A stretch of 13,408 nt of DNA from G020348185 sp964525045 (GTDB lineage Bacteria > Nitrospirota > Nitrospiria > Nitrospirales > UBA8639): positions 1 to 13,408 of the forward strand of contig CAZGFD010000047.1 in assembly GCA_964525045.1 (NCBI GenBank), written 5' to 3'. Positions 7,260-13,326 of this stretch are shown piece by piece. Made by a program: the position numbers and the translations under genes. The notes beneath the pieces are model-generated. The model had not been told where the DNA came from. It was given only the letters and a program-made list of their open reading frames with translations, and searched no databases. How positions within the stretch are numbered: position 1 is the first letter of the stretch; the number at the start of each line of letters is the position of its first letter.

Positions 7260-7794
7260 GCAAAGCTGTGCGAAGTCGGCGGTGAGGGTACTCCTCCGTT
7301 TGAGCAAGATAGGCCAACAGGACGCACATGCCCACCAACACGAGATCCCCAATCGGTGTGAACCATGTTAAAGGTTGGGGGAAAAAGACTCCGAAACATC
7401 CACAATTCGACAGGGTCAAGCCCCTGAGTAGGGTCATGACCATCCAACCAGTGTAGAGGGTATTCAACAGGGCGGCCCCCCACCCACTCAATGACAATCG
7501 ATAGCCAGACAATATCCAAAATCCCAAGAAATACTCGATTCCGGTGACGAAAAGAGCCAGGACCGTCAGAGTGGAAGGAGGAAAAGCCTGATAGGTTTTT
7601 AACACCTCGATAAAACCAGGCATATCAAGAGATTTCCCGAGTGCCGAGAGAAAAATAATCCCACCGATGAAGAATTGAATGACCCCCCGGAGGAACTTTC
7701 TCCGAAAAGACACGACGGGTCTTCTTTGTTTCATTTCCGGCATGTCCCATTCTAACGACAGCGGACTTCTCTGGCCAATGATGCCACCACCCAT
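7252..7794 (-). CDS. DoxX/MauE-like integral membrane protein
   Basis: Up to 180 residues with four hydrophobic segments, at about 36-56, 73-95, 103-124 and 146-165. The NCGCFG motif at 130-135, following the third segment, is the hallmark of the MauE branch of the DoxX superfamily, where the two cysteines are thought to serve disulfide or electron transfer to exported partners. GKSLDMPGF near 53-61 and the FVTGIEYFLG segment also fit. No methylamine dehydrogenase genes are near, so a Mau function is not implied. The start is uncertain: ATGs at 7794, 7743 and 7734 are all in frame, and homology clearly begins only after about residue 30. The convergent HEAT-repeat gene shares its stop region. 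Confidence 0.8.
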   Translation of the reverse strand: MGGGIIGQRSPLSLEWDMPEMKQRRPVVSFRRKFLRGVIQFFIGGIIFLSALGKSLDMPGFIEVLKTYQAFPPSTLTVLALFVTGIEYFLGFWILSGYRLSLSGWGAALLNTLYTGWMVMTLLRGLTLSNCGCFGVFFPQPLTWFTPIGDLVLVGMCVLLAYLAQTEEYPHRRLRTALLN

Positions 7795-8136
7795 AACTTC
7801 ATGGGAAAATTCCTAAATCTACCAAGATACGTTTCCTGGCCCGCTCTACCCGTTTCACTTTGCCAGCTAAATTGAAGAGCCGGATAGATTGGGAACCGAC
7901 CGGCTCCTATCAATATCGCTCAGGGCTTCGCTTCAAAAATAAGAGGGAGGGGTCGGTCGTGGTGCTGAAATGAAAACCACAAATACCGCAGATATCAATT
8001 ACGGAACTTTCAGCGACCTTGCAGGAATCACATAGATGAGGCAGGCAGGAACAAAGAATTCGAAAATCTTTTCGGATTATTACCTCTAGAAAGCTACCGC
8101 CAAAGGAAGACTTTTCAGTGGAAGAGCCCTCCTACG
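7795..8136. other. Non-coding spacer, nothing recognised
   Basis: Neither strand has a convincing ORF over these 342 nt. A perfect 7-bp stem (GAGCCGG at 7877-7883 and CCGGCTC at 7900-7906) exists, but without a T-run on either side. The sequence resembles decayed intergenic DNA. Confidence 0.4.
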
Positions 8137-8515
8137 CTAAAGCTCCAGCGGGCCGCCTTCGCCCTCTGGTAACCCACAATTATTGAGTTGGAATGAGCCT
8201 TCTGGCGATCCATGCAAAGATTTTGCAGCTATGGGAATGCTGGGGCCAATTGAGAAAAATTCATTAATAAAAGTCTCGCGTTCGTTTAGTTGGTTTTGCG
8301 TGTATCGGCCATTCCGAGGAGTCAATCGTAAATATTTTTTGAGAGCTAATCGAGCCCGGGCCGCTTTATGTGACTGCATATAGCGGGTAATTTGTTCTAG
8401 GAGTCCAAGAGGCTGCCGATTTGTTACCTGATACGTATAACTTGGCGTGTGACTGGGCTGGGCGCAAGGTAGGCGGCCTGCGCTGGAGAAAGAGCTTGTA
8501 CTTTTTTGTATTCCA
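8137..8515 (-). pseudogene. Degraded LAGLIDADG homing endonuclease gene (internal deletion plus frameshift)
   Basis: Two pieces of one protein family lie in different frames. From the ATG at 8515 the first frame reads MEYKKVQALSPAQAAYLA, the usual lead-in to the LAGLIDADG catalytic helix. Where the G-L-I/V-D-G/A-x-G should follow, the frame instead reads PSPVTR and stops at 8423-8425. In the +1 frame, from about 8461, the sequence continues as HTPSYTYQVTNRQ, then LLEQI, KYLRLTPRNGRYT and LNERETFINEFF, which is the C-terminal half of the same family, ending at a stop at 8137-8139. By comparison with intact members as I remember them, some 50-60 codons containing the catalytic acidic residue are missing and the junction is out of frame. 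The last 30 or so residues may be read-through. It lies just downstream of the tmRNA terminator on the same strand. Confidence 0.75.
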
Positions 8516-8530
8516 TATAATTGAGACTTT

Positions 8531-8563
8531 AGTGGGTTTGAAATTTATGGGAACCAACCCACT
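8531..8563. repeat. 8-bp inverted repeat beside the tmRNA terminator
   Basis: AGTGGGTT (8531-8538) and AACCCACT (8556-8563) are perfect complements around a 17-nt loop, directly abutting the terminator T-run on the minus strand. It may be a second fold of the tmRNA 3' trailer or a leftover of an insertion; nothing decides between these. Confidence 0.45.
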
Positions 8564-8602
8564 AAAAAAATTGGCCCCTGAGTATGTTGTCCCAGAGGCC
8601 AA
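8564..8602 (-). terminator. Rho-independent terminator of the tmRNA gene
   Basis: On the minus strand TTGGCCTCTG pairs with CAGGGGCCAA (ten pairs, one of them U-G) around a 12-nt loop, followed by seven T residues. It begins one base after the mature CCA end of the tmRNA, as expected for a short trailer. Confidence 0.85.
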
Positions 8603-8620
8603 TTGGTGGAGGTGGCGGGA

Positions 8621-8879
8621 CGGTTGCTCCAAGCCTTTCGGCCTGGCCCGGACTATGCCTTCACCCTCGTGGGGTGCGGGGCGTCTTAGCACCATCATGA
8701 TGCTCCGAGTGTCTGCTCACCGATGATCGGCCAGCAAATCTCTAAGTCTCTACAGGGCAAGAGAAGTTGGCCTCCTCTTACCCCTCGGCGTTGCCATGAC
8801 CTGGGAAACCAGGCTTTAGGGTTCACCGAATGAGCCCCGTGTTCACCCGAGGATTGCTCCCCGGAGCGACCAAATGTTG
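8621..8879 (-). ncRNA. Group I self-splicing intron (IC3-like) in the tmRNA T-loop
   Basis: A ribozyme of 259 nt. P1: exon CGAT plus intron CAA pairs with TTGGTCG (seven pairs) with a U-G wobble at the 5' splice site. P2: GCTCC/GGAGC. P3: CGGGGC/GCCCCG. P4: CGGTG with CGCCG. P5: CCTGG/CCAGG. P6: the GTAAGAG region with CTCTTG. The P7 strands are in GTAGAGACTTAGA and GAAGGCATAGTCC, the latter identical to the Azoarcus tRNA-Ile intron, as is ATGGCAACGCCGAG in J4/5-P4. P8: CACCC/GGGTG. P9: CCAGGCC-GAAA-GGCTTGG with a GNRA loop. The last base is the required terminal G (8621). Two extra hairpins (around TGCT...AGCA and AGCA...TGCT) lie between P7 and P3', making it longer than the Azoarcus intron. 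It encodes no protein. Confidence 0.93.
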
Positions 8880-9094
8880 ATCGAACCCGCGTCCGAAGAC
8901 CTTCAGCGCAACGACCCTACGTGTGTAGTTGATGATTTGTTATTCGCGTTCGCCCACGCCCACCAACCGGCTTAGAACGTCCGCTAGCCCAGAAAGTTCT
9001 CGTCCGCTGCCGCTGAGCACCAGCTTTGGACCAGCCCGTTAATCGTCGCTTCTTCCACACCCACAGGCGAGGAGTGGAGAAACGTCGCGGTCAA

Positions 9095-9124
9095 TTAAGC
9101 CGCGAGAGCCAATGGTTCGTTGGC
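9095..9124 (-). other. tmRNA tag-peptide reading frame (ANEPLALAA)
   Basis: Within the tmRNA, GCC AAC GAA CCA TTG GCT CTC GCG GCT TAA encodes ANEPLALAA and a stop. With the alanine carried by the tmRNA itself, the tag would be A-ANEPLALAA. The start AN and end LALAA match the universal tag pattern (E. coli ANDENYALAA); the tag is one residue shorter. TTAAGT just ahead of the resume codon is also typical. Confidence 0.9.
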
Positions 9125-9425
9125 ACTTAATGTTTTCCCGAGGGTTTTACGAGACCCCGAGAGCTCGACACGCTTCGTTGACCTCTTGATCCCCGTCGAA
9201 GCCAATCACCCCCTTATTGAATATTTATTCTTTATTGAGCTGTCTTTACTCAGTGTACCGTGTGCTAGCCCATTTTCCAAGGGAACAGTATCAAATACAC
9301 CCGAAATCAGTTTCAAACCATGGGCGACATGATCTTGAAAATCTCGGCGGGGAATGCCTCAGACCATGAGGTTGAGGGCCATTAAAGTCTTTGTTAGCAT
9401 GATCCGGTTCCTGTATAGGTGAAGG

Positions 9426-9986
9426 ATGTCGGCAACCACTCCTCAAACAAAATTTACGTACCAGGACTATCTCCTGTTCCCCAATGATGGGAAGCGGTAT
9501 GAGCTCATCGAGGGAGATCGGTACGTGACCCCTTCCCCCAGGACCAAGCATCAAAAAATTTCCGGAAATCTCTACGGTCTACTATTTGAGTTTGTTAGGC
9601 AAAATAAATCGGGAATTTTGTTATCTGCGCCCACCGATGTCGTCTTTTCCGACATGGATGTGGTGCAACCTGACCTCCTGTTCGTCTCCAGGGGTCGTGA
9701 ATCCATCATTACTGACGACAATATTCAAGGAGCACCTGACCTAGTAGTAGAAATTCTTTCAGAATCAACCCGCCGAACGGACGAAATTATCAAACGCAAA
9801 CTTTACCAGAAGCATGGCGTCGCAGAATATTGGATTATTGATCCAGAAGTCGACACGATAAAAATCTATCGATTGGCTGTGAAAACCTACCCCCAAGCCA
9901 TTGAACTGACCCTTGAAGGTGAAGATCGGCTTACCAGCCCCCTGTTCCCAGGGTGGGAACTCCCTCTCCAGGAATTGTTTCCATAA
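9426..9986 (+). CDS. Uma2-family (DUF820) restriction-endonuclease-fold protein
   Basis: A 186-residue protein of the Uma2 family, a PD-(D/E)XK-like nuclease fold found in many copies in cyanobacteria and other environmental bacteria; biological function is not settled. The typical order is present: FTYQDYLLFP and RYELIEG (about 24-30), the PD of QPDLLFVS (near 78-85), then APDLVVEILSEST (about 103-115), and KRKLYQKHGVAEYWIIDPE (about 123-141). The candidate active-site residues are Asp in QPD, Glu in VVEIL, and Lys in the following helix. Length fits the family (180-200). The ATG at 9426 has AGGTGAAGG just upstream. It is divergent from the tmRNA gene and heads an accessory patch with the following toxin-antitoxin pair. 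Confidence 0.88.
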   Translation: MSATTPQTKFTYQDYLLFPNDGKRYELIEGDRYVTPSPRTKHQKISGNLYGLLFEFVRQNKSGILLSAPTDVVFSDMDVVQPDLLFVSRGRESIITDDNIQGAPDLVVEILSESTRRTDEIIKRKLYQKHGVAEYWIIDPEVDTIKIYRLAVKTYPQAIELTLEGEDRLTSPLFPGWELPLQELFP

Positions 9987-10083
9987 TCCTTATCGGTTAT
10001 CCCGGCCTTTTCTTAGATTTCAAAAAATTTTCAAATCCTCAAAAGTAGTGCTCTGAATGAAGAAAGAAAAATAATTGCCATAA

Positions 10084-10113
10084 ATACATATAATATGATA
10101 TGGGTATATGTAT
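10084..10113 (+). promoter_or_regulatory. Palindromic operator overlapping the vapBC promoter and start
   Basis: ATACATATA (10084-10092) and TATATGTAT (10105-10113) form a perfect 9-bp inverted repeat with a 12-nt spacer. The left arm overlaps a consensus -10 (TATAAT, 10089-10094) and the right arm overlaps the antitoxin ATG at 10112. No good -35 is seen at the usual distance; TTGCCA at 10075-10080 is only 8 nt away. Type II antitoxins normally repress their own operon through such a site. Confidence 0.65.
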
Positions 10114-10357
10114 GAAGACAACCGTAGATATTTCTAATGCGCTTTTAGAGGAAGCAAAAAACGTCGCTTCAAAACGGGGGACTACCGTTCGATCTCTGAT
10201 AGAACAAGGACTTCGAGAGGTCCTTAGGAAGGATAAAGAAACTCGCCCCTTTAAATTAAGGAAAGTGACCTTTAAAGGAAAGGGACTTCACCCTTCTGCA
10301 GAAGGGCATGCGTGGGATCGGATCCGGGAATTGGCTTATGAAGGGCGAGGCGGGTGA
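10112..10357 (+). CDS. vapB: VapB-type antitoxin (ribbon-helix-helix-like)
   Basis: An 81-residue protein beginning MKTTVDISNALLEEAKNVA, followed by KRGTTVRSLIEQGLREVL: the beta strand and two helices of a small DNA-binding antitoxin domain (about residues 1-40). The rest is a charged tail that would wrap the toxin. I start at the ATG at 10112; an ATG at 10100 adds MGIC, which does not fit the domain. With the -10 at 10089-10094 the leader would be only about ten nt, so initiation may be nearly leaderless. The stop overlaps the toxin start (GTGA), which couples their translation. Confidence 0.85.
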   Translation: MKTTVDISNALLEEAKNVASKRGTTVRSLIEQGLREVLRKDKETRPFKLRKVTFKGKGLHPSAEGHAWDRIRELAYEGRGG

Positions 10358-10785
10358 TTGCGGTCGACACGAATATTCTGGTGTATGCTCACCGTGAAGA
10401 CTCTCCATGGCATCAGGCCGCGTACCCCAGGCTCGCCAATCTGGCCGAAAGTCGAACATCATGGGCGATTCCGTGGCCATGCATACATGAATTTCTTGCC
10501 ATCATTACCCATCCAAGAATTTACGACCCACCAACACCCTTGGAGGCTGCAGTTGATCAAGTGGACGCGTGGCTCGAATCGCCCAGCCTGGTTGTATTAG
10601 GGGAAGCAGGCGGATACTGGCAGAGGTTTCGAAAAGCCTTGAAAGAAGGAAAAGTTTCCGGTCCCAGGGTCCATGATGCCCGCATTGCTGCTCTCTGTGT
10701 TCACCACGGAATTCAGGAACTCTGGTCGGTCGACCGAGACTTTGGGCGCTTCCCATCTCTCACCGTGCGAAATCCTCTGATCTAA
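10354..10785 (+). CDS. vapC: VapC-type PIN-domain toxin ribonuclease
   Basis: A 143-residue PIN-domain protein, the toxin half of a type II toxin-antitoxin pair. Such enzymes cut tRNA or rRNA in a Mg-dependent way when free of antitoxin. The acidic residues are in place: Asp5 in VDTNILVYAH, Glu46 in HEFL, Asp108 in VHDARIAALC, and Asp127 in SVDRDF. The subtype with Trp/Arg-rich WYQRF-like segment (YWQRF, 88-92) and HDARIAALC is typical. All four catalytic positions and full length suggest an intact toxin. It starts with GTG inside the antitoxin stop codon, with GAGG just upstream. Target RNA cannot be told from sequence. Confidence 0.9.
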   Translation: MIAVDTNILVYAHREDSPWHQAAYPRLANLAESRTSWAIPWPCIHEFLAIITHPRIYDPPTPLEAAVDQVDAWLESPSLVVLGEAGGYWQRFRKALKEGKVSGPRVHDARIAALCVHHGIQELWSVDRDFGRFPSLTVRNPLI

Positions 10786-10834
10786 AGGTTCTCCCTTTGC
10801 CTTGTCGGGACAGATCGTTCCGGTTGCCCCTCAC

Positions 10835-10863
10835 TTGACTCTTGCCATTCTGATTGTGAATAT
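10835..10863 (+). promoter_or_regulatory. Weak candidate promoter for the peptidoglycan-binding protein gene
   Basis: TTGACT (10835-10840), 17 nt, then GAATAT (10858-10863). The -35 matches five of six bases, the -10 only three of six. It would place the SD-containing stem just inside the transcript. Confidence 0.25.
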
Positions 10864-10916
10864 GGCCTCCCTATATTGAGACAAGTTTTCCTTGTAACGA
10901 ATTTTTGAGGAGGCCA
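10863..10916 (+). promoter_or_regulatory. 5' leader stem that pairs the Shine-Dalgarno site
   Basis: TGGCCTCC (10863-10870) pairs perfectly with GGAGGCCA (10909-10916), which contains the ribosome site AGGAGG of the next gene. An inner small hairpin, ACAAG (10881-10885) with CTTGT (10891-10895), lies in the loop. The start codon follows 11 nt after the SD. The fold would hide the ribosome site; whether it regulates is not known. Confidence 0.5.
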
Positions 10917-10924
10917 AGTCGACC

Positions 10925-11812
10925 ATGTCGATTCGTTTATCAGTAGCTACCCTTCTTTCTTTTTGCCTAGCCACGTCCGGGGCGTTCGCTCAGTCGCCCC
11001 AGCAATCTCAACCAACGACCGGAGAGGAGAAAACAGACACCGCACCAAGCGGACAACCCCCAAAGTCATTCCCAACTTTGGCGCCCGAGGAAATACAAGC
11101 ACAGAAGGAACTGGAAGCTCTTAAATCCAGACCCGAGGAATACCGAGTGCTGCTCTTGGGTGTGCAGATATTTCTTGGACGGTTCGGTTATGGAACCGGA
11201 CCATTTAACGGGGAATTGGACGAAAAAACCCAAGCGGCCCTCAGAGCCTATCAACAGTACGTGGGACTTCCGGAAACCGGTGAAGTTGATTTCCGGACAC
11301 TCAAATCCCTTACCGCAGACAACCAAATCCTGGACCAGCCCCTGCCCTTCCTCCCTAAAGCCACCTTTCATCTGGACCAGTGGGATAAGGCCCTTCAAGT
11401 CCAGGGCACCTGGGCGGGGGAAGGTGGCCTGACGATGGACGCCGTTCAGACATCAAAAATTACCTGCTTCCGGGAAGAGCAACAATGCATCGAATCCACC
11501 GCCGTGCTTACGGGTATCAACGTCCCTATTCTCGAGGTGCTAACCCACGTCTATTCCATCAAGGAATGGGATGAGGAAAAGTTGGTCAGTGCTCCGTACG
11601 AGGGGGACCCTTGCACCATTATCATTTTACGAATGAACCGGGAACAAAAATCCGTTACGCGCTTCGTTGCCTACCAGCAGAAAGAAGGCAAGTGTAAAAA
11701 TGTGGAAACGAAAGATGTTCTCTACCATTTGGTCAATGGGCCGCAAGTCTATGCCTCCCTCAAACAAGAAAAGTCCAAGGAAATCAAGCGCATTTTGCGG
11801 GTCAAGGAGTGA
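10925..11812 (+). CDS. Exported protein with peptidoglycan-binding (PG_binding_1) domain
   Basis: A 295-residue protein. Residues 1-22 are a signal peptide with a likely cut after AFA. A Pro/Gln/Ser linker runs to about 50. Residues 73-128 form a PG_binding_1 domain (LGVQIFLGRFGYGTGPFNG, then DEKTQAALRAYQQYVGL and the GEVDFRTLKSL close). The remainder (about 145-295) is a domain I do not recognise, with four cysteines at 181, 188, 230 and 257 that could form two disulfides in the periplasm. The likely place of action is the cell wall. The start ATG has AGGAGG 11 nt upstream, inside a stem. The next gene converges on it, so it is probably transcribed alone. Confidence 0.85.
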   Translation: MSIRLSVATLLSFCLATSGAFAQSPQQSQPTTGEEKTDTAPSGQPPKSFPTLAPEEIQAQKELEALKSRPEEYRVLLLGVQIFLGRFGYGTGPFNGELDEKTQAALRAYQQYVGLPETGEVDFRTLKSLTADNQILDQPLPFLPKATFHLDQWDKALQVQGTWAGEGGLTMDAVQTSKITCFREEQQCIESTAVLTGINVPILEVLTHVYSIKEWDEEKLVSAPYEGDPCTIIILRMNREQKSVTRFVAYQQKEGKCKNVETKDVLYHLVNGPQVYASLKQEKSKEIKRILRVKE

Positions 11813-11843
11813 AGGGAACGATGCCGTAAAGGAATTCGTGATG

Positions 11844-12194
11844 TTACGGACTTTTCGAACGAAACAACCAAGAAAAATACATTCCGCCCACGGCGATCGT
11901 CACAAGTTGAATTGTTTGGAGGATTCGACTCACGACGGCCACCGGTGAAGGAGGGGATAAGATAAAGTGGAATCCCAGAAATTCCGGTGGATCCTCCGGT
12001 GGGGTTTCCCAAGGGGGAAAGAGAAGGGCCAGAATCAACAGAGCCACCATCCAATACAGGATTCGTATATTCAGGGTCTCGGAGGATTTCCCCTTGGTAT
12101 GAGAGGCATCGACTCTGTTCCCGCATTGAGGGCAAAAACGCCCATGTGCGGGGATCTGCGACGAACAGGATGGACAGGTTTTGAATGCACTCAT
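11844..12194 (-). CDS. Zinc-ribbon protein with two membrane segments
   Basis: A 116-residue protein. The N-terminus is a short zinc ribbon, CPSC at 7-10 and CPQC at 21-24, of the kind found at the front of many small bacterial membrane proteins. Hydrophobic segments follow at about 45-61 and 87-110, with a Pro-rich loop between (PPWETPPEDPPEF). The ribbon would face the cytoplasm. Function unknown. The ATG has no evident ribosome site. It is divergent from gpsA, with 73 nt between the two starts, and converges on the peptidoglycan-binding protein gene. Confidence 0.8.
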   Translation of the reverse strand: MSAFKTCPSCSSQIPAHGRFCPQCGNRVDASHTKGKSSETLNIRILYWMVALLILALLFPPWETPPEDPPEFLGFHFILSPPSPVAVVSRILQTIQLVTIAVGGMYFSWLFRSKSP

Positions 12195-12267
12195 CGTGTG
12201 TTGAATTCAGAAAGCAAAATGAAAAAGTAGAAAGGCCCGGTTGGTATTATAAAGTGGTAGACCGGTC

Positions 12268-13326
12268 ATGACCATTCAAAAATCCCCAATTCAATCTATT
12301 TCAGTCATCGGCGCTGGCGCGTGGGGCACCGCTTTAGCCCGTCTCCTCGCATCCAAAGGCCTGTCTGTTCGGCTCTGGGCTTACGAACAGGAAGTCGTGG
12401 AAACGATTCGGTCAACCCGAGAAAATACTGTGTACCTTCCCCAATTCCCACTGCCCGAATCCCTCCAAGTGACCGGAGACTTAGCCGAATCAGTCCGGGA
12501 AACCGACTTAATCCTGTTGGCAGTTCCGTCACATGCCATGCAGAACATCGTGGAGCAGTTGCAGCCAACCCTGAAAGGGCCCGTTCCGGTGACGATCGCG
12601 ACAAAGGGGATTCACGAAGAATCGTTGCGACTGATGTCGCAAGTCCTGGAGGAATCGTTATCGGTTCCTTGGAAACCCTATGTGACGGTGCTTTCCGGTC
12701 CCAGCTTTGCCCTTGAAGTATGTCAGGGAAAACCAACGACCATTTTACTGGCCGGGATAAATCCAGACCTCGTGCTGGCCCTCCAGCCGGTCTTCATGGC
12801 GCCCCATTTTCGCGTATATGCTGGGAGGGATATCATTGGCGCCCAAATCGGGGGTGCGCTCAAGAACGTGATGGCGATTGCCGCCGGCATTGCCGATGGA
12901 TTGGAACTCGGGTTCAACACACGAGCCGCCCTCATCACCCGAGGATTGGCAGAGATGATCCGCTTGGGCGTGGCAATAGGCGCGGATGTGTCCACTCTGT
13001 ATGGCCTTTCCGGGTTGGGTGACCTTGTGCTCTCCTGTACAGGATCATTGAGCCGCAATTACACCGTCGGGCTCAATCTCGGCCGAGGATCCAATTTGGA
13101 TACAATTCTTTCCAGTACGCATACTGTGGCAGAAGGCATTGGTACGACACGAGCCGCCCTGAGCTTAGCCCGCCATCATGACATTGACATGCCCATTGTC
13201 CAAGGGATCCATGGTGTCCTTTTTGAAGGGACTGATCCGCTTCAAGCGGTCAATAACCTTATGACACGTTCTGCAAAAAGTGAAACCAACTCCGGAACCC
13301 ATTGGATGTCGTCCCATGAACCTTAA
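12268..13326 (+). CDS. gpsA: Glycerol-3-phosphate dehydrogenase [NAD(P)+], GpsA
   Basis: A 352-residue cytoplasmic enzyme that reduces dihydroxyacetone phosphate to sn-glycerol 3-phosphate for phospholipid synthesis. The Rossmann motif GAGAWGTALA is at 15-24. ATKGI (111-115) and SGPSFA (143-148) are conserved active-site stretches. GGALKNVMAIAAGIADGL (195-212) carries the catalytic Lys199, and GLSGLGDLVLSCTG (246-259) is the GpsA C-terminal signature. The family is usually 330-340 residues; the excess lies in about 10 residues at the N-terminus and a polar tail. The ATG at 12268 has only a weak ribosome site. TATTAT at 12245-12250 could be a -10, without a good -35. An unrelated family member is very unlikely. 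Confidence 0.97.
   Translation: MTIQKSPIQSISVIGAGAWGTALARLLASKGLSVRLWAYEQEVVETIRSTRENTVYLPQFPLPESLQVTGDLAESVRETDLILLAVPSHAMQNIVEQLQPTLKGPVPVTIATKGIHEESLRLMSQVLEESLSVPWKPYVTVLSGPSFALEVCQGKPTTILLAGINPDLVLALQPVFMAPHFRVYAGRDIIGAQIGGALKNVMAIAAGIADGLELGFNTRAALITRGLAEMIRLGVAIGADVSTLYGLSGLGDLVLSCTGSLSRNYTVGLNLGRGSNLDTILSSTHTVAEGIGTTRAALSLARHHDIDMPIVQGIHGVLFEGTDPLQAVNNLMTRSAKSETNSGTHWMSSHEP

Larger units (their letters stand above)
8604..9213 (-). ncRNA. ssrA: tmRNA (ssrA), interrupted by a group I intron in the T-loop
   Basis: Transfer-messenger RNA that rescues stalled ribosomes with SmpB and tags the nascent chain for proteolysis. On the minus strand the 5' end is GGGGGTGATTGGCTTCGACG, matching the conserved tmRNA start and D-loop (TTCGACGGGGAT). 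The acceptor stem GGGGGTG pairs with CACCTCC before the discriminator A and encoded CCA at the 3' end. The tag reading frame lies at 9095-9124. The T-arm is split: GCGGGTTCGAT ends the first exon at 8880 and TCCCGCC begins the second at 8620. Joining them gives the perfect stem-loop GCGGG-TTCGATT-CCCGC. With the 259-nt intron removed the RNA is 351 nt, close to the 363 nt of E. coli. The 212 nt upstream (9214-9425) hold an AT-rich stretch directly before the start, fit for a promoter, but no clear -35/-10 pair and no gene. Confidence 0.95.

Noticed and set aside
7877..7906. 7-bp stem as a terminator
   Set aside because: No T-run follows on either strand and no gene ends close by.
8131..8169. 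Possible copy of a GC-rich dispersed repeat (CTACGCTAAAGCTCCAGCGG)
   Set aside because: The pattern is familiar from intergenic repeats, but only one copy is visible and it overlaps the end of the pseudogene frame, so it cannot be supported here.
8366..8698. Minus-strand ORF of 110 codons across the intron 3' end and tmRNA terminator
   Set aside because: It overlaps the intron, tmRNA 3' exon and terminator, and its protein is unlike anything; the RNA features explain the sequence.
8421..8726. Plus-strand ORF of 101 codons over the same region
   Set aside because: It is antisense to the endonuclease remnant, terminator, tmRNA 3' exon and part of the intron; chance ORF.
8604..8880. The tmRNA interruption as a permuted (two-piece) tmRNA or as a genomic island in ssrA
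   Set aside because: The 5' and 3' parts are in normal order, the insert is only 259 nt with a full group I core and no integrase, and there is no duplicated 3' end.
9120..9332. Plus-strand ORF of 70 codons antisense to the tmRNA 5' end
   Set aside because: It covers the conserved tmRNA 5' domain on the opposite strand, and has no ribosome site or family.
10075..10094. TTGCCA plus TATAAT as a vapBC promoter pair
   Set aside because: The spacing is only 8 nt, too short for a sigma-70 promoter; only the -10 is kept.
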